Assembly (NCBI GenBank): GCA_024427265.1
Contig: JAKSVP010000002.1
Coordinates: 1-64,000, forward strand
Length of the DNA: 64,000 nucleotides
Origin: Mycoplasmoidaceae bacterium
Lineage (GTDB): Bacteria; Bacillota_I; Bacilli_A; Mycoplasmatales; Mycoplasmoidaceae
Direction of reading: 5' to 3'
The notes beneath the pieces were generated by a model that was not told the DNA's origin, made no database searches, and saw only the letters and a program-made list of their open reading frames with translations. Positions 49,302-61,570 of this stretch are shown here, piece by piece. The position numbers were made by a program, and so were the translations under genes. Within the stretch, counting starts at the first letter, position 1. Every line of letters starts with the position of its first letter.

Positions 49302-50036
49302 ATGAAAAAGGAAAGAAAATTAAATTCCCTCGATGAATTATTAGATGAGATAGATGCATGAATGGCTATTCTAAGTCAAAAGCGAGATCAACTTGCTGAA
49401 CATGCCCTAGATTATCGTGATCGAATCAAAGATACATTAAATAGGTATAAAAAGAAAGCTTTCTATACTTATTCCTTAAATATAGATAAGAAAGACTACG
49501 ATCGTTTAGAAAAAGGAGCTAGAAAAGAAGGATATAGAAGTATTTCTAAGTTTATTAAAGAGAAATACTGAGAATACTTCATGTCTGGCGGTCCTAATGT
49601 CTACAATGTAGAATATCAGCAAATGCTACTAGATATTTCTGATCGCCCACAATCTGGAGCTATGAAATCTATAGCAATGGCATTAAATGAGGAAGAGGAA
49701 AGAAGATTTAATGAATATTTAGCTAGATATCATATCTCTGAGTCAAAGAAAAGAGATTTAATGCGTTTCTTCATTACTCAATTCCTATATGGTGCATTTA
49801 ATATGGCAGGTAGAGGAACAGGAGTAATGTTTAAGAAATGCAAATCCTCATGGATTGAATCATATGGCTATGATGAAAAAAAGAAAAAGCTATATTTACA
49901 ATTTGCTTCAGGGCCTATCTATGCCTATATAGATGTACCTAATAAAGTCTATAAAGGCTTTGTAGAAGCAGAATCTAAAGGTAAATACCACAATAAATAC
50001 TTAATAAATAGTTACAAGTGTAAGAAAGTTAAATAA
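49302..50036 (+). CDS. KTSC-domain protein
   Basis: A 244-aa protein. The N-terminus is a charged coiled coil; a ribbon-helix-helix-like part follows (YTYSLNIDKKDYDRLEKGAR..SISKFIKEKY). The C-terminus is a KTSC domain: SSWIESYGYDEKKKKLYLQF, GPIYAYIDVPNKVYKGFVEA, ESKGKYHNKYL. KTSC domains are named for lysyl-tRNA-synthetase-fused relatives; their role is unknown. Two TGA codons are read as Trp. Confidence 0.7.
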
Positions 50037-50119
50037 AATGTAACAATCTGTGGTATAAGAGATACGCAAACCCTATGGGGTTTAAGGGGTTATTTTCAAT
50101 TGAAGGAGTATGTTAATTA

Positions 50120-52015
50120 ATGAAAAAGAATAAAAAACTAAAACAAAAATTTGATTTTAATAATAAAAAATACCAATGAGAACTAAAAGAAGTGTTTAGA
50201 AAAGACGAAACACCAGAATTAGTTATGAAACAATGATATAAGACTACTTTGCATTTATATGCAATAAGTAAAGACTTATATCGATCAGTTGATAAATTAT
50301 TGCATTGAATAGAAACATATAAGGAAGTAGAAAGACTACGTACAAGATTTAACATCTTCCTAGGTGAAAAACTCGAAGCCTTTCCTAAAGCGACAAAATG
50401 AAAATCTCTCGATAGAAAAGCAAAAGAGCTTACTAATAAGGCAAATAAAAAAGAAGTTAGTTATACTAAAATCATCCTTAGTCATGAAAAACAAATAAAG
50501 AAATTATTAAAGAATGAAAAATTAAAACAATATAAGAGATTCTTTGAAACTGAATTCTTTGTTTTTAAAGATCACTTGATCTCTACGCAAGACAGCAAGA
50601 CGATTGATGCTATGCAATCTGATCAAGCATTAGATATCATTCAATCTGCTATTATTGCTGATTGTGATGCTGAAAAGCCACATGCCAGAAATTCTAAAGG
50701 TAATGAAGTTAAAGCTGAATCTTTTGAACCATTAGTTACTAGTTTAGATCCAATGGTTAGAAAAACAGCATTTATTAACTTCTATTACCAATATTACTTA
50801 AGAAAAAATACATTTAGTGCTTTATTGTATGTTTTAAATTATAGAGCAACACAAAAAGCTAAAATGTACAATTTTGTTAATGATATTCAATGAGCAATGC
50901 ATGATAAATATGAATTAATAATGGATGATTTCTTTAAGATAGTTAACAAAAGTTATATCTTTAAAGATTTATACATTAGACATAAAGATCATAAGCATGG
51001 TGTTATTAACAAAACTTTTAATCTTGATAAATTTGAACCATGAGATATTCCTCTATGAAGGAAAATGGATAAAGTAACATATACACCAGAACAAGCTAAA
51101 GAAATTGTTTCTAGAGCATTTAAATGTTTTGGACCAGATTTTTCTAAAGTTACAGATGATATTTTGCATAGTAACTTAATTAAATGAATTAGTGATGGCA
51201 ATGCTTCAAAAGGTAACTTTACTATTTGTGGTTCTGGTAATTTAAACAAAGAACCAATTCAAGTTAACTTTGATGGTAGTGCTAATTCGGTAGCAAATTT
51301 AGCTCACGAATTAGGACATAGTATTACATACTACTATATTAAACGTAGCCAAAAAACATATCGTTCACTTCCAGCATTATTAACAGAAGTGCCTAGTTGT
51401 GTTTGTGAGTTTATTTGCTTATTCTATATGTGGGGTCAAGCAAAAAGTAATTTGGAGACCTTTGATATATTAGATGCTATTCAAACTGTTTTCTTTGATC
51501 ATGTTAATCTATTTGCTGCTAAGGCATTGTTTAAGGAGAGATTATCAAGAATACATGATAAAGAAGGAACACAAAAACCTGGCGAAATATATACAGGCTT
51601 TTACCACTATAGAAAAGCATTTGAAGGTTTGACTAAGTTAGAGCAATCTTGATATACAGGTGGTCAATACCCTAGATGGTTGCATAACTATAGTTTCTTA
51701 AACAAACTATATTTAGACTTCTATGAAAATAACGGCATTATGTACTATGTTGGAGCAATAGTAGGTATATTAATGACTTGTGCTATTTATTTCAATAAAG
51801 ATCAAAAAAGTGTAGACAGATTTTTAAAGTTTATTAAGGATGGTGGCACAAAAAAACCATTTGATGCTTTAAAAATTTTAAAGATTGATATAAGAGATGA
51901 AAAATATTATAGATATGCAAAAAAGATAATGCTTAACGTTGTTAAAGCCTATGAAACCTTTCCAACATTAAATAAACCTGGATCTTTAAAGTTTGGGAAG
52001 AATAAATGTGAATAA
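50120..52015 (+). CDS. pepF: Oligoendopeptidase F (M3 metallopeptidase)
   Basis: A 631-aa cytoplasmic peptidase. The zinc motif LAHELGHSI (HExxH, about residue 397) and the downstream Glu in TEVPSCVCEF, plus HYRKAFEGL and YTGGQYPRWLHNYSF near the C-terminus, identify the M3B family, which trims short oligopeptides. It is a common mycoplasma housekeeping gene, so it marks the non-accessory background. AAGGAGTA lies 14 nt before ATG. Convergent with 52024c. Confidence 0.9.
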
Positions 52016-52023
52016 ACAAAGAA

Positions 52024-52557
52024 TTAATTATTCTTTTGTATTATGCTACTACCGCCAACCCATAGGTTATCAACAATAGTTCATCCACTGTGCGCTCAAT
52101 AACCATCCAAAAGGACTGTCGAGTAAAGCAAGTTATTAGGGTTATCAATAAGCAACTTCGCATTTGATAAAACCGCTTTAATGTTGTTGCCGTTTTCTTC
52201 ATCAAAGCCTCTAAAGAAGTATGTAATGCTCGACCCGCTCTCTTTGAAACCAATAGATGTGATATGAAAGGGCAAACGATGGAATGTTCTCTCTGATGAT
52301 TTCATTTGATCGCGGATGTCCTTTGCTTGATTTAGGAGATTAATTAATTCTTTAATAAGCGAATTTGTTGACTCGCTGTACGGCCTGCTATATTGTGTTC
52401 GATACATAATTAAATATCTTCTTATTTCAGATACTAATGAACCAATCATGCCATATTCAGTCTTGGCATGAGAGTCATATTGATGGTCAAATTGCGATCT
52501 GAACTTTTCAAGCGAAGAATTAATTTTTTCTATACTATTTTTATAATCATTAGACAT
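52024..52557 (-). CDS. Unknown protein
   Basis: A 177-aa, mainly helical cytoplasmic protein (NSIEKINSSLEKFRSQFDHQ) ending in a beta-rich GGSSIIQKNN. It is divergent from the AIPR gene with only 47 nt between starts, so the promoters overlap and it may belong to the same defence cluster. No family recognised. Confidence 0.65.
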
Positions 52558-52604
52558 AATTTTTATATTATATATTCATATAATATAAAATAAGGAGACG
52601 AATT

Positions 52605-54683
52605 ATGAAGGAAACACCAAAAACAATACTAAACAAAAGAATTAAAGAATGAAAAAATGAACAAGCGAATAAAGAAGTTATAAAACAAATTAATCCTGAC
52701 TTTGTTGACAACTATTTTAAAACATTGCTGGTTAATTACCCAAACGATTCAACATGAATTCACAACTTGCCTTTCGATAAATTTAGTGAGATTTCAACAG
52801 CTGCATGACCAATTATTAATAGTGGGAGCATGAAATACAACGAAATTATTTCTATTAATTTAATTTCAGAAGATGATGAAGATTCAAATTGAGTCGATGA
52901 GGAGACAAAAAAACAATACGACATTGCTAATATTGTAATAGATTGCTCTCATTGTGCAACTGCGGATGAATTAACTGAAATTTCTGAAAAATATTTTAGT
53001 TTAGCTGATAAATTATCAATTAAATATTTTAGAGGAATCAAAGATGATTTTGGACCAGATTTTTTGAATAATCTTTTTGTTGCTTTAAAGGATAACTTAG
53101 AAGCTGATGACAAGATTTTAAGAATAAATCTTTCTTTTATAAATATTTCTGACGAGAACATTGACTTAGATAACTACAAAAGTATTATTGAGGCACGTGG
53201 TGGTGACCTTAGTGATAATGATATGGAACTAAGAAATAACGTGACAGCTCATTTTTACAATAATGAGACATTATTGAGTCTGTATGATCAATGTTTAAAT
53301 TGTCAATATCCATATGTTAATGCCGTAGAAACTATAAAACTGACGAGCGATGGAGTTTGCAAATATCGTGTTCCTGATGAAGACTTGACAGGGTATCTTT
53401 GCAACATTTCAGCTAAATCTCTAGCTAAGTTATATCAAAGATATAGAAATGGTTTGTTCTCTGGAAACATTAGATTCTTTATTAAAAAAGGAAAGGGTGC
53501 CAAAAATGTAAATATTGGTATAAAAGAATCTATTAGAGACAAGAAAAAACGAGGAATGTTTTATTTCCTAAACAACGGTATTACATTTATTACTCCATCA
53601 GTTAAGTTTTCTAAAGGTTCGATTGAAATGGATAAGTTTTCTATTGTTAATGGTGGGCAAACAACATATTTGATAGGGACTGAACCTTTTGATGAAGATT
53701 TTAGTATTCCTTGTAAAATCCTTGAAATTAAATGCGACGTCTCACGTAAACTTCAATTAAAAAATGAAGAAAAGTATAAAACTAATCTTACTACTTGGTT
53801 ATCTCATGCAAGAGATATTTCGTATGCATTGAATTCACAAAAACCGGTAGCTGATAAAGATTTAGTAACAAATAGAGTTTCTGTAAAGAGATTAAAAGAA
53901 TACTACAACCGGGAAAGCAATGGTAATGTAATTTTCCTAACAAAAGCTGGTGAAGATTCATTCTTACCTAGTGAACAAAAATCAAAAGCTATAAAATTAG
54001 AGACATATTTAACATTGGTTTATTGCTTGTTTTTGCAATTGCCAGGTTTTGCCAAAAATCAAAAGCAAAAAATGTATGCTAAAACTAATATCGAGAAGGT
54101 TTTAGGCCTAGATGAGGACAGAGACAGTAAGAAATTTTTGTCTCCAGCTCAATTAATACAGGCTAATCAAATGAAAAAACAAATAGACAAAATTATTAAT
54201 AAAATTGGTCGTGATTTAAAAAAGAATCCCGATCAATTCAAGCTAGACGACACTATTAAAATTGGTGTTTTGAAATATTCAAAGAATATCGTTCTTTCCT
54301 TGTGCGGGTTAGCCCACATGTGGTCTCTTAATAATGATTTGTTTAATTCTTATAGTCATCATCAATACTTCCAAGATGAGTTTAGAAAGAAACATTCTGA
54401 TTACATTGATCTAACTAAACCAATCTTTAAGAAAGAATCTATTAGTAGTTCTCAAGCAGTCGAAGAAGCCATATGAGATGTACTTGATTATGTCATCTAT
54501 CCAGCATATAAAAAATGAAAATCATATGAAGAAAGACAAGGGCGAACAGAAACGTCATATAGAATGTTTTCTATGAAGGATGAAACATATTTCAACTATG
54601 TTGTTGGAGAATTTTCAAATTTACATCAAAAATCTCTTAAAGATTGAATGAAAATTTTCATTGATTTAGTTGAATTGAATTAA
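52605..54683 (+). CDS. AIPR-family protein (abortive phage resistance)
   Basis: A 692-aa protein; start chosen at the ATG after AAGGAGAC. The AIPR core is recognised by RGGDLSDNDMELRNNVT, RNGLFSGNIRFFIKKGKG, MFYFLNNGITFITPS and KFSIVNGGQTTYLIG (FxxxNNGIT and IVNGxQT motifs). AIPR proteins occur in defence islands with Z1 helicases and methyltransferases. Here the Z1 gene starts 2 nt after its stop. Six or more TGA codons are read as Trp. Likely nucleic-acid-binding, exact activity unknown. Confidence 0.85.
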
Positions 54684-54685
54684 TT

Positions 54686-56893
54686 ATGATTTACGAAAAT
54701 TGAAAAAAAGATTGTTTAAAAAAACACATTAGTGAGGACAATATTCGACAAAAGGATTTATTATTTGATCAAATGATGAGTGACATAGATCAAACAAATA
54801 ATAAACTTTTGCTTGTGGGTTCTATTCAATCCGGTAAAACGGCAACATATATGGGGCTAATAGCCAAGTTATTTGAAACAAATAAATCTAATCTTTGCAT
54901 TTTGTTTTGCGGAGTAACTAATAAATTGAAAGAGCAAACCTTTAATAGATTTTTTGATGCTTTTCATGTTGATGAGGAAATAAAAATACATAAATCCGTT
55001 TCTGGAGTTGACAATTTTGATGAGATTTATAATGATTTGCAATCTGGTAAGAAGGTTCTTATCATATCAATAAAACATTATCAACATATAAAAAGAATAG
55101 CAACTTGATTTAATAAAACACAACCATTTATTAAAAATGCGTTAGTAATAGATGACGAAGGAGATCAAGCGTCATTCTATAATTTATTGCAATACTCTCG
55201 AGTTGGGGAACATTCTGCAACATATAAAGCTTTTTTAAATTTTTTTGAGCTAAAAAATTGCTGCACATTCTTGTCTGTAACGGCCACGCCATATGCACAC
55301 ATATTAGTTCATAAGGATTTGTTTCAATTAGATCCTAAATATGTTTATTTAATACCTGAAGGTGAAAGCTATCAATCTTATGCAAAACTAAGACAACACC
55401 CAGAGATATTTTATTTTTTGAACGAGGAAGATATCGCAGAATTAGAAATTGCAAAGGACGAAACGGGTTACTCTCAACTAATATCTCTACCAACATCGTT
55501 AAAAGATGCCTTAATAAAGTACTTTATTAATCACAAAAGATATTATTATGATGTGAAAAAGAAACCATTTCAATCGCAAATGATTATTAACATAGATCGT
55601 AAAATAGCTGTTCATTTTGCAACAAAAAGAATGTTAAGTGAATTCTTGCATCAGTTTGAGATGTCTTATGACCTGAGAAGAGCGACAATAGATCGTTTAT
55701 ACCCAGACGCGTCAGACGAAGTGAAAAAACAATATATTTCATATGCTATGGATGTCATCAATTCTGATGATTATGAGTTAAGACCAGTCAATTGCGCAAA
55801 TAGTGAAGAAAAAAATAGAGAAATTGAAGAATTAGTTTTTTCTAAACAATGTAACGTTATTATAGGATCATTAACATTAGCAAGAGGTATTTCCTTCCCG
55901 ACTTTGTTATCCTTTTACTATATTAATGAAAAACCAAAAAAATACACAATGGATAATATTATTCAGGTTTGTAGATTTCTTGGATATAGAGAGAAAGAAA
56001 TTCCTTTCTTCTCATTGTGATTTAGCGATAAAATCAATGATGTATTGATCGCTATGTTCGATGCGGACGATGCGGTTAGAGAAAGAATAGAGTATTATCA
56101 AAGGACACACACCGACTTTAGAGAATTTGCGCGAGCATTAAGAATCCAGATTAAATCTAATGCGCAATATTCCATTATTGGAACACGAGAAACTGTCTCA
56201 AAACAGAAAACAACAAAAGGAGTTAATAGTCTTTTGTCCGATGCGAGTTTTGACTTTAAATTACAAGAGCATATTGATTTAAACGATAACATAGTTCGCG
56301 TGTTTAAACTATTAATTAAACAATATATTCAGGGTGATAAACATCCTAGATCTTTAGATTTCGGGCCTCACTTTAATGATTACCCATATTTAGAATTTAA
56401 GAATTACAATGATTTGTTGTCAAACCTAAAATCTAATGGAATATACAATCCAGGCAATATATTTAAATCATATTTTAAAACAGCATGTTTTAATGAGGAA
56501 ATTTTGGATGAATTAAGTAATACAAACTATAAGGTTGTCGTAGCACTACTTTTATATGATTTTGATGATAAAACCGGAGCGTACACAGCTAGAAATATTC
56601 ATTATTACAAAGAGAGAAAAGAATATTCATATTACAAACAAGGATATCGTGTTGAGTATATAGGTGATAATAATTGATCGTATGAATTTAAGAAGAACTT
56701 TAATCAAGATGTTATATTTATTCAATTCTATGCGATTAATCCGCCAGCTGATTATGTGAGAATATTTGATGGTGAAGTAATAAAATTGCAGTTTGTGTTA
56801 CCAGTCGATGAAAATGGCAAAAAACGCGATTCATTGATTATTGCAAAAGATGAAGAAATTGGCAAATTGGAAAACGATAAAAGCTTAGTTTAA
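54686..56893 (+). CDS. Z1-domain helicase/endonuclease
   Basis: A 735-aa superfamily II ATPase. Motif I is LLVGSIQSGKTATYMGL, motif II VIDDEGDQ, motif III LSVTATPYA; late motifs are IIGSLTLARGISFPTL and QVCRFLGYR. That order and the Z1 block around LTLARG define the Z1 family, which is linked to DNA restriction through neighbouring genes. Operon with AIPR (2-nt gap). No methyltransferase, MutL-like ATPase or recognisable PD-(D/E)XK gene is adjacent, unlike larger Z1 loci. Confidence 0.85.
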
Positions 56894-56908
56894 ATAGTGA
56901 GAAGAAAT

Positions 56909-57265
56909 ATGAACAATAAATTTGACTTTGACATTTATACTGACTCAATAAAAGTTATTCAAAATGAAATCAACACAGTATCTGATGTTAATAAATTAAA
57001 AGAAATGTTAGTTTTTGTTGTCGAACAATTAGAAAATGATGAGCACAAGTTAAAAGAACTTGGTCACAGAATAGACAGATCGTCTACATTAAACGGTTGA
57101 GAAGAGACTGACGAAAAGGGAAGATTACACCATCGTTACGATTGCTCATTGGATGATGACTGCAAAGAATCGTGGGAACTAGATGAGATTTGTGAAAAAT
57201 TAAGGGCTGTAAAGGACATGATTGAATATAGAATCTACGAATTAAATTATGGATCTAAAGATTAA
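56909..57265 (+). CDS. Small acidic helical protein in Z1 operon
   Basis: A 118-aa protein (MNNKFDFDIYTDSIKVIQNE). Two long helices and an acidic middle (DDDCKESWELDE). It starts 16 nt after the Z1 stop with a GAGAAG site, so it is the third gene of the AIPR-Z1 unit. No family recognised; possibly an accessory subunit. Confidence 0.65.
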
Positions 57266-57293
57266 TATTTATTTATAAATCATTTTTTTAATT

Positions 57294-57311
57294 TGCTATA
57301 ATTTTGATATA
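57294..57311 (+). promoter_or_regulatory. Promoter repeated before two defence-cluster genes
   Basis: TGCTATAATTTTGATATA; the identical 18 bases occur at 59168-59185. Contains the -10 box TATAAT. Confidence 0.6.
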
Positions 57312-57314
57312 GAT

Positions 57315-57527
57315 ATGAAATGAGAAGAATTAGTTAAAGATCTAAGAGATAAGTTATTATTATCTCAAGAAGAAATGGCTGATAAACTGGGTGTAGCATT
57401 TTCTACTGTTAACAGGTATGAAAATGGACACTTTGAACCAACCATTAAAATAAAAAGAAAAATCAAATCATTAGCTATAGCTAATGGTATTGATTGAGAT
57501 AAATATGTGAAAGGGGCAAGACATTAG
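57315..57527 (+). CDS. XRE-type HTH regulator 1
   Basis: A 70-aa single-domain DNA-binding protein. The HTH is LLLSQEEMADKLGVAFSTVN with RYENGHFEPT after it, typical of Cro/C1-type controllers that pace R-M gene expression. It is a near-twin of the gene at 59727. It sits at the end of the AIPR-Z1 unit under a duplicated promoter. Confidence 0.85.
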
Positions 57528-57567
57528 GCAACTAATGGCGAGTGGGAGGTTATTTGGTAATTAGACT

Positions 57568-58365
57568 ATGACTAAACGAATTGAATTACATTGTGAAAAA
57601 TGCAATCAAATCTTCGATATGAATGATTATGTTTTTACCGTGTTTAATGGTGGGGATCTTCACAATAAGCCAGTTACAATTTGCCCAAATTGTCTAATGA
57701 AATTAATTAAAAAATATACAAATTTAACATGAGACTTTAGAACTTTTTTAAAACATTATGCTAGGTCAATTAGAAGAATTAATGAAAACACTATTTTAAT
57801 TGATGAATATGCCAATTCAAAATTTTATTTGTCAATAAAACAAGTAATGGAAAAAGTAGATAACACTACTTATGCTGATGATATTCAAACCGAAGCCAAG
57901 TGAACAAAAGACTCCGAATATTATTTTCTAAATAAAACCATTGATAAGTCAAATGCATTGCCAAGAAGATGACTAGATTACGAATGCATCGAGTGAAAGA
58001 AAAACCATGGTGGTCCAGATTTTAAATTCGTTAACAATATTAATGAAACACTAGGTTTAGAACTTATAGAGATATCACATAATTTTTGTGAGATACCAGA
58101 AAAAACATTAAACTCTGGTAATTATATAAAAGGATGATCTAAAAAAGTTCAAATTAAGGAAGGCTATTTTGAAAATTATTTATTAAGATGTATAGACATT
58201 GTTAATAACAAAATTAATAAATCTGCTAATTACGATAAAACTGATTCGTTATATCTTGGAATTATTGGAACACCATCAATGGTCATATGACACTATTGTT
58301 TCTTAGATATCATATTAAATAATTTAAATTTTGAAACGCCGTTCAAAAAGATTTTTATATTCTAA
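57568..58365 (+). CDS. Unknown protein with zinc ribbon
   Basis: A 265-aa protein. The N-terminus holds two CxxC pairs (CEKCNQIF, CPNCLMKL) forming a zinc ribbon. The middle reads ECIEWKKNHGGPDFKFVNN then INETLGLELIEISH; the E..PDF..ELIEI pattern is loosely like a PD-(D/E)XK core but lacks a clear Lys. It could be the nuclease missing from the AIPR-Z1 unit; this is speculative. Confidence 0.6.
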
Positions 58366-58382
58366 ATTTATATATAAATTTT

Positions 58383-59138
58383 TTAATGCTTTCTTTGTTG
58401 AGTTCGGCCTTTTTTGCTTCTAAAACTCTCAATATGTTTAAATATATAAATGATTCCTTTATTAGCCTCATCAGCAATTAGCTCTCTATCATTTGAATGA
58501 TAATGTATTACATCTCCAGCTTTTCTATTTAGATTGATCCAAAATATTTTTTCTTCCTTCTCTATATAACCAGCTCTACAAATATTTTTAATGTTTTCTT
58601 CAAATAGGATTTCACCAGATTTATCTTTTAGTTTGAGTTCATAAAATTGAGCTATTTCTAAGATCATTTCTCTAGTTAAACAACAACATGCTAAATAATA
58701 TTCTCTATCATAACACGACATAAATTCATTTATAAGTTCACATAATGAAAAAGGAATCAGACTCTTAAAGATTGTTATTGAGCTATCATAATGAGATTGG
58801 TAGTCGCAATCATCTTGATTGTTATGCTTTCCGTAGTAAAATGATGTGTATTTGTTTCGAAAATAAGGTGGATTTAAAGTCGATATTCTATTTGTGTACA
58901 TTGTGTCTGTTGAATAAAAAATATCAGAGTTATTTTTACAATAATTGATTGTTATAGTGCCTAGTCCAAATTCATCAAAACAGAATTCTATTTTTCTAGT
59001 TTGGTATTTTGGTGTATAAAGAAATGAATCATAATTATCTACCCCTAAAATACCATTTAAATTCGAGAGTGATGCTGCCTCAAATGACCTGGAGTAGAAA
59101 TAACCTTGCATAAAATCTTTAATTTTTTTAGCACTCAT
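58383..59138 (-). CDS. Unknown protein, DUF4145-like tail
   Basis: A 251-aa protein. The N-terminal half is beta-rich (FCFDEFGLGTITINYCKNNS). The C-terminal half (CCCLTREMILEIAQFYELKL..NLNRKAGDVIHYHSNDRELIADEA) follows the DUF4145 pattern, where a hydrolase-like R..G..H..H set is common in R-M-linked genes. Convergent with 57568 (17-nt gap). Not recognised further. Confidence 0.55.
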   Translation of the reverse strand: MSAKKIKDFMQGYFYSRSFEAASLSNLNGILGVDNYDSFLYTPKYQTRKIEFCFDEFGLGTITINYCKNNSDIFYSTDTMYTNRISTLNPPYFRNKYTSFYYGKHNNQDDCDYQSHYDSSITIFKSLIPFSLCELINEFMSCYDREYYLACCCLTREMILEIAQFYELKLKDKSGEILFEENIKNICRAGYIEKEEKIFWINLNRKAGDVIHYHSNDRELIADEANKGIIYIFKHIESFRSKKGRTQQRKH

Positions 59139-59209
59139 ATAAATATTATATATTTAATTACTTTATATGCTATAATTTTGATATAAGCATAAGGAATATA
59201 TAAACAATT

Positions 59210-59725
59210 ATGAAGTTCGAACTAGAAGGAAAGATTTATACTTCGACAAAGATTAATAATTATGGTGGAATTGTAAGTAAGAAAACTTTAGCCAAACGAA
59301 ATAGTCAAGTTTATCAAATTGTTAACAATTCAACACATAATAAAAGCATTTTGAATCCCGAACTTGAAGAAAAGTTTGCATGGATTTGAAAGCAATATAA
59401 ACTTAAAAATTTTGTTACATATTGAAGAAAAGGGGATGTTTTTCACACTATACCTCCACTTCCATGGATTCAAAAATATGATCCAAAAGATTTTGATGAT
59501 GCTAAATATATTTATTTGGACGATGAACACGGAATTGATGGCAGACCAGATTTTACAACAAATGACATTGACATGTTAATTGAAGCAAAACTAATTAAGT
59601 CATTAAAAGATTGTGGCGCTGTTAATTATTCATTTTGTATTCAATGCAGAGGTATATACTTCTATTATTTGATTTTGACAAATGAAGGTCTTTTATATTT
59701 TCAAGAGGAAGAAAAAGAAAAATAA
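59210..59725 (+). CDS. Unknown protein next to hsd operon
   Basis: A 171-aa protein MKFELEGKIYTSTKINNYGG.. with the sequence DIDMLIEAKLIKSLKDCGAV in the last third. TGA is read as Trp twice. It is 1 nt from the second XRE regulator and uses the same promoter sequence as regulator 1, so it is probably transcribed with the hsd genes. No family recognised. Confidence 0.6.
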
Positions 59726-59726
59726 T

Positions 59727-59936
59727 ATGAAGTGAGAACAATTAGTAAAAGATTTAAGATCTAAGCTTTTACTATCTCAAGAAGAGATGGCAAAAGAATT
59801 AGGTGTAGCTTTCTGCACACTTAATAGATATGAAAATGGACACTTTGAGCCAACATTCAAAATTCAAAGAAAATTAAAACAATTAGCTGTGGCTAATGGT
59901 ATTAATTGAGATAAATATGTGAAAGGAGCTAGATAG
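59727..59936 (+). CDS. XRE-type HTH regulator 2
   Basis: A 69-aa near-twin of regulator 1 (MKWEQLVKDLRSKLLLSQEE..GVAFCTLNRYENGHFEPT). It lies 2 nt before hsdM, so it is the likely controller of the type I R-M operon. High identity to regulator 1 could allow cross-control of both modules. Confidence 0.85.
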
Positions 59937-59938
59937 AT

Positions 59939-61570
59939 ATGGCAAAGAAACAAAAAGAATTATCTTTAGAAACTATTTTATACAACTGTCGTGATTGTCT
60001 TAGAAATGTTGGTAGTTTTGAAAAGAAAAGAGACGCATTGATCGGTTTAGCATTTTTAAAGTTTGCAAGCGATAAATTTGAACGAAGATGTAGTGAAATA
60101 GTCGCCGAATATGGTAATAACCCATTATTTTTAAATAAAATTGCATTTTATAATTCTAAAAATGTTTATTATCTTGAACCACATTGTAGATGAAATTATA
60201 TTGTTAAAAATTCATCATCTGATGATATAGCAGTCAAATTAGATAAAGCATTTAAAGATATTGAGTCCAAAAATATATCTTTGAAAGGAACATTGCCACA
60301 AAATTTATTTTCTTCACTGGGCGCTGATGCCGCTACCCTAAAATCTGTTGTAGATGAAATTAATAAAATTAGTGAAGAGCGTTTTCATGAAGAAGATTTA
60401 ATTGGTAGAGTATATGAATACTTCCTTCAAATTTTTGCCATTGGTGCTTCTAAGGAAGATGGAGAATTTTATACTCCAGCTTGTGTTGTTAAATTAATTT
60501 CTGAGTTAATTGAACCATATGATGGTGTTGTTTATGACCCGTGTTGTGGATCTGGTGGTATGTTTGTGCAATCAATGAAATTTATTGAAAAACATCAAGG
60601 AAACAGAAAAAAAATTACAATTGTAGGTCAGGAAAAGCAGCCCGAAACATGAAGGCTAGCTAAAATGAACCTTGCTATTCGTGGAATTTCATGTAATTTG
60701 GGTGAAAAAAGTATTTCAACATTTACAAATGATCAACATGAAAACGTGATAGCTAACTATATTATGGCTAATCCACCATTTAATTTAAAATATTGACGTG
60801 GTTCTAAAGATTATTCGAAGGATCCGCGTTTCAAATCATTCCTGCCTGCGCTTCCACCCGATTCAAATGCAAACTATGCATGAATAATACATATGTTATC
60901 AAAACTTGATGTTGATAACGGTATTGCTGGTTTTCTACTTGCAAATGGTGCATTAAAAGCTGGAATGGGTTCTGAAGATGATGAAGATGTGGGCCAAGAC
61001 CAATATTTAATTAGAAAAAAAATTATTGAGGATGATAAGGTAGAAGCAATTATTGTATTGCCAAGAAATATGTTTTATACCACTGATATATCAGTAACAC
61101 TATGAATATTAAATAATAACAAAAAAGCTAAAACGTTAGGAAAGAGAAAATTACGTGATCGTACAAACGAAGTTTTATTTGTGGATATAAGAACTTGAAA
61201 TCAAAATGTTGTTGAATATAAAATTGATAAAAAATTAAAAAAGAAAAAAGTGGTTTTATCGGACGAACAAATCGAAAAAGTAAAACAAATTTATAATAAT
61301 TGACAATCAGTTAATTGTAAGAATTCTAAAAAGTACTCAAAACCAGAGCTATATAGATCTGTTAATCTATCTGAAATTAAGAGTAAAAACTTTACTTTAG
61401 CGCCGAACAAATATATTCATTTTATCGATCACGATATGAATATCGATTTTAATAAAGAAATAAATTCAATCAAAAATAAAATGAAAATATTAATTGAAGA
61501 AGAAAGCGAATCACAAAAAATGTTGATTGATGCCTTCAAAGGGATAGGATATGACATTAAGAAAAATTAA
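59939..61570 (+). CDS. hsdM: Type I restriction-modification DNA methyltransferase
   Basis: A 543-aa protein. N-terminal helical domain (TILYNCRDCLRNVGSFEKKR), then the adenine methyltransferase motifs GEFYTPACVV, VYDPCCGSGGMF (SAM binding) and MANPPFNLKYW (NPPF catalytic). It makes m6A with HsdS and forms the restriction complex with HsdR. The 3' end overlaps hsdS by 20 nt. Five TGA codons are read as Trp. Confidence 0.95.
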
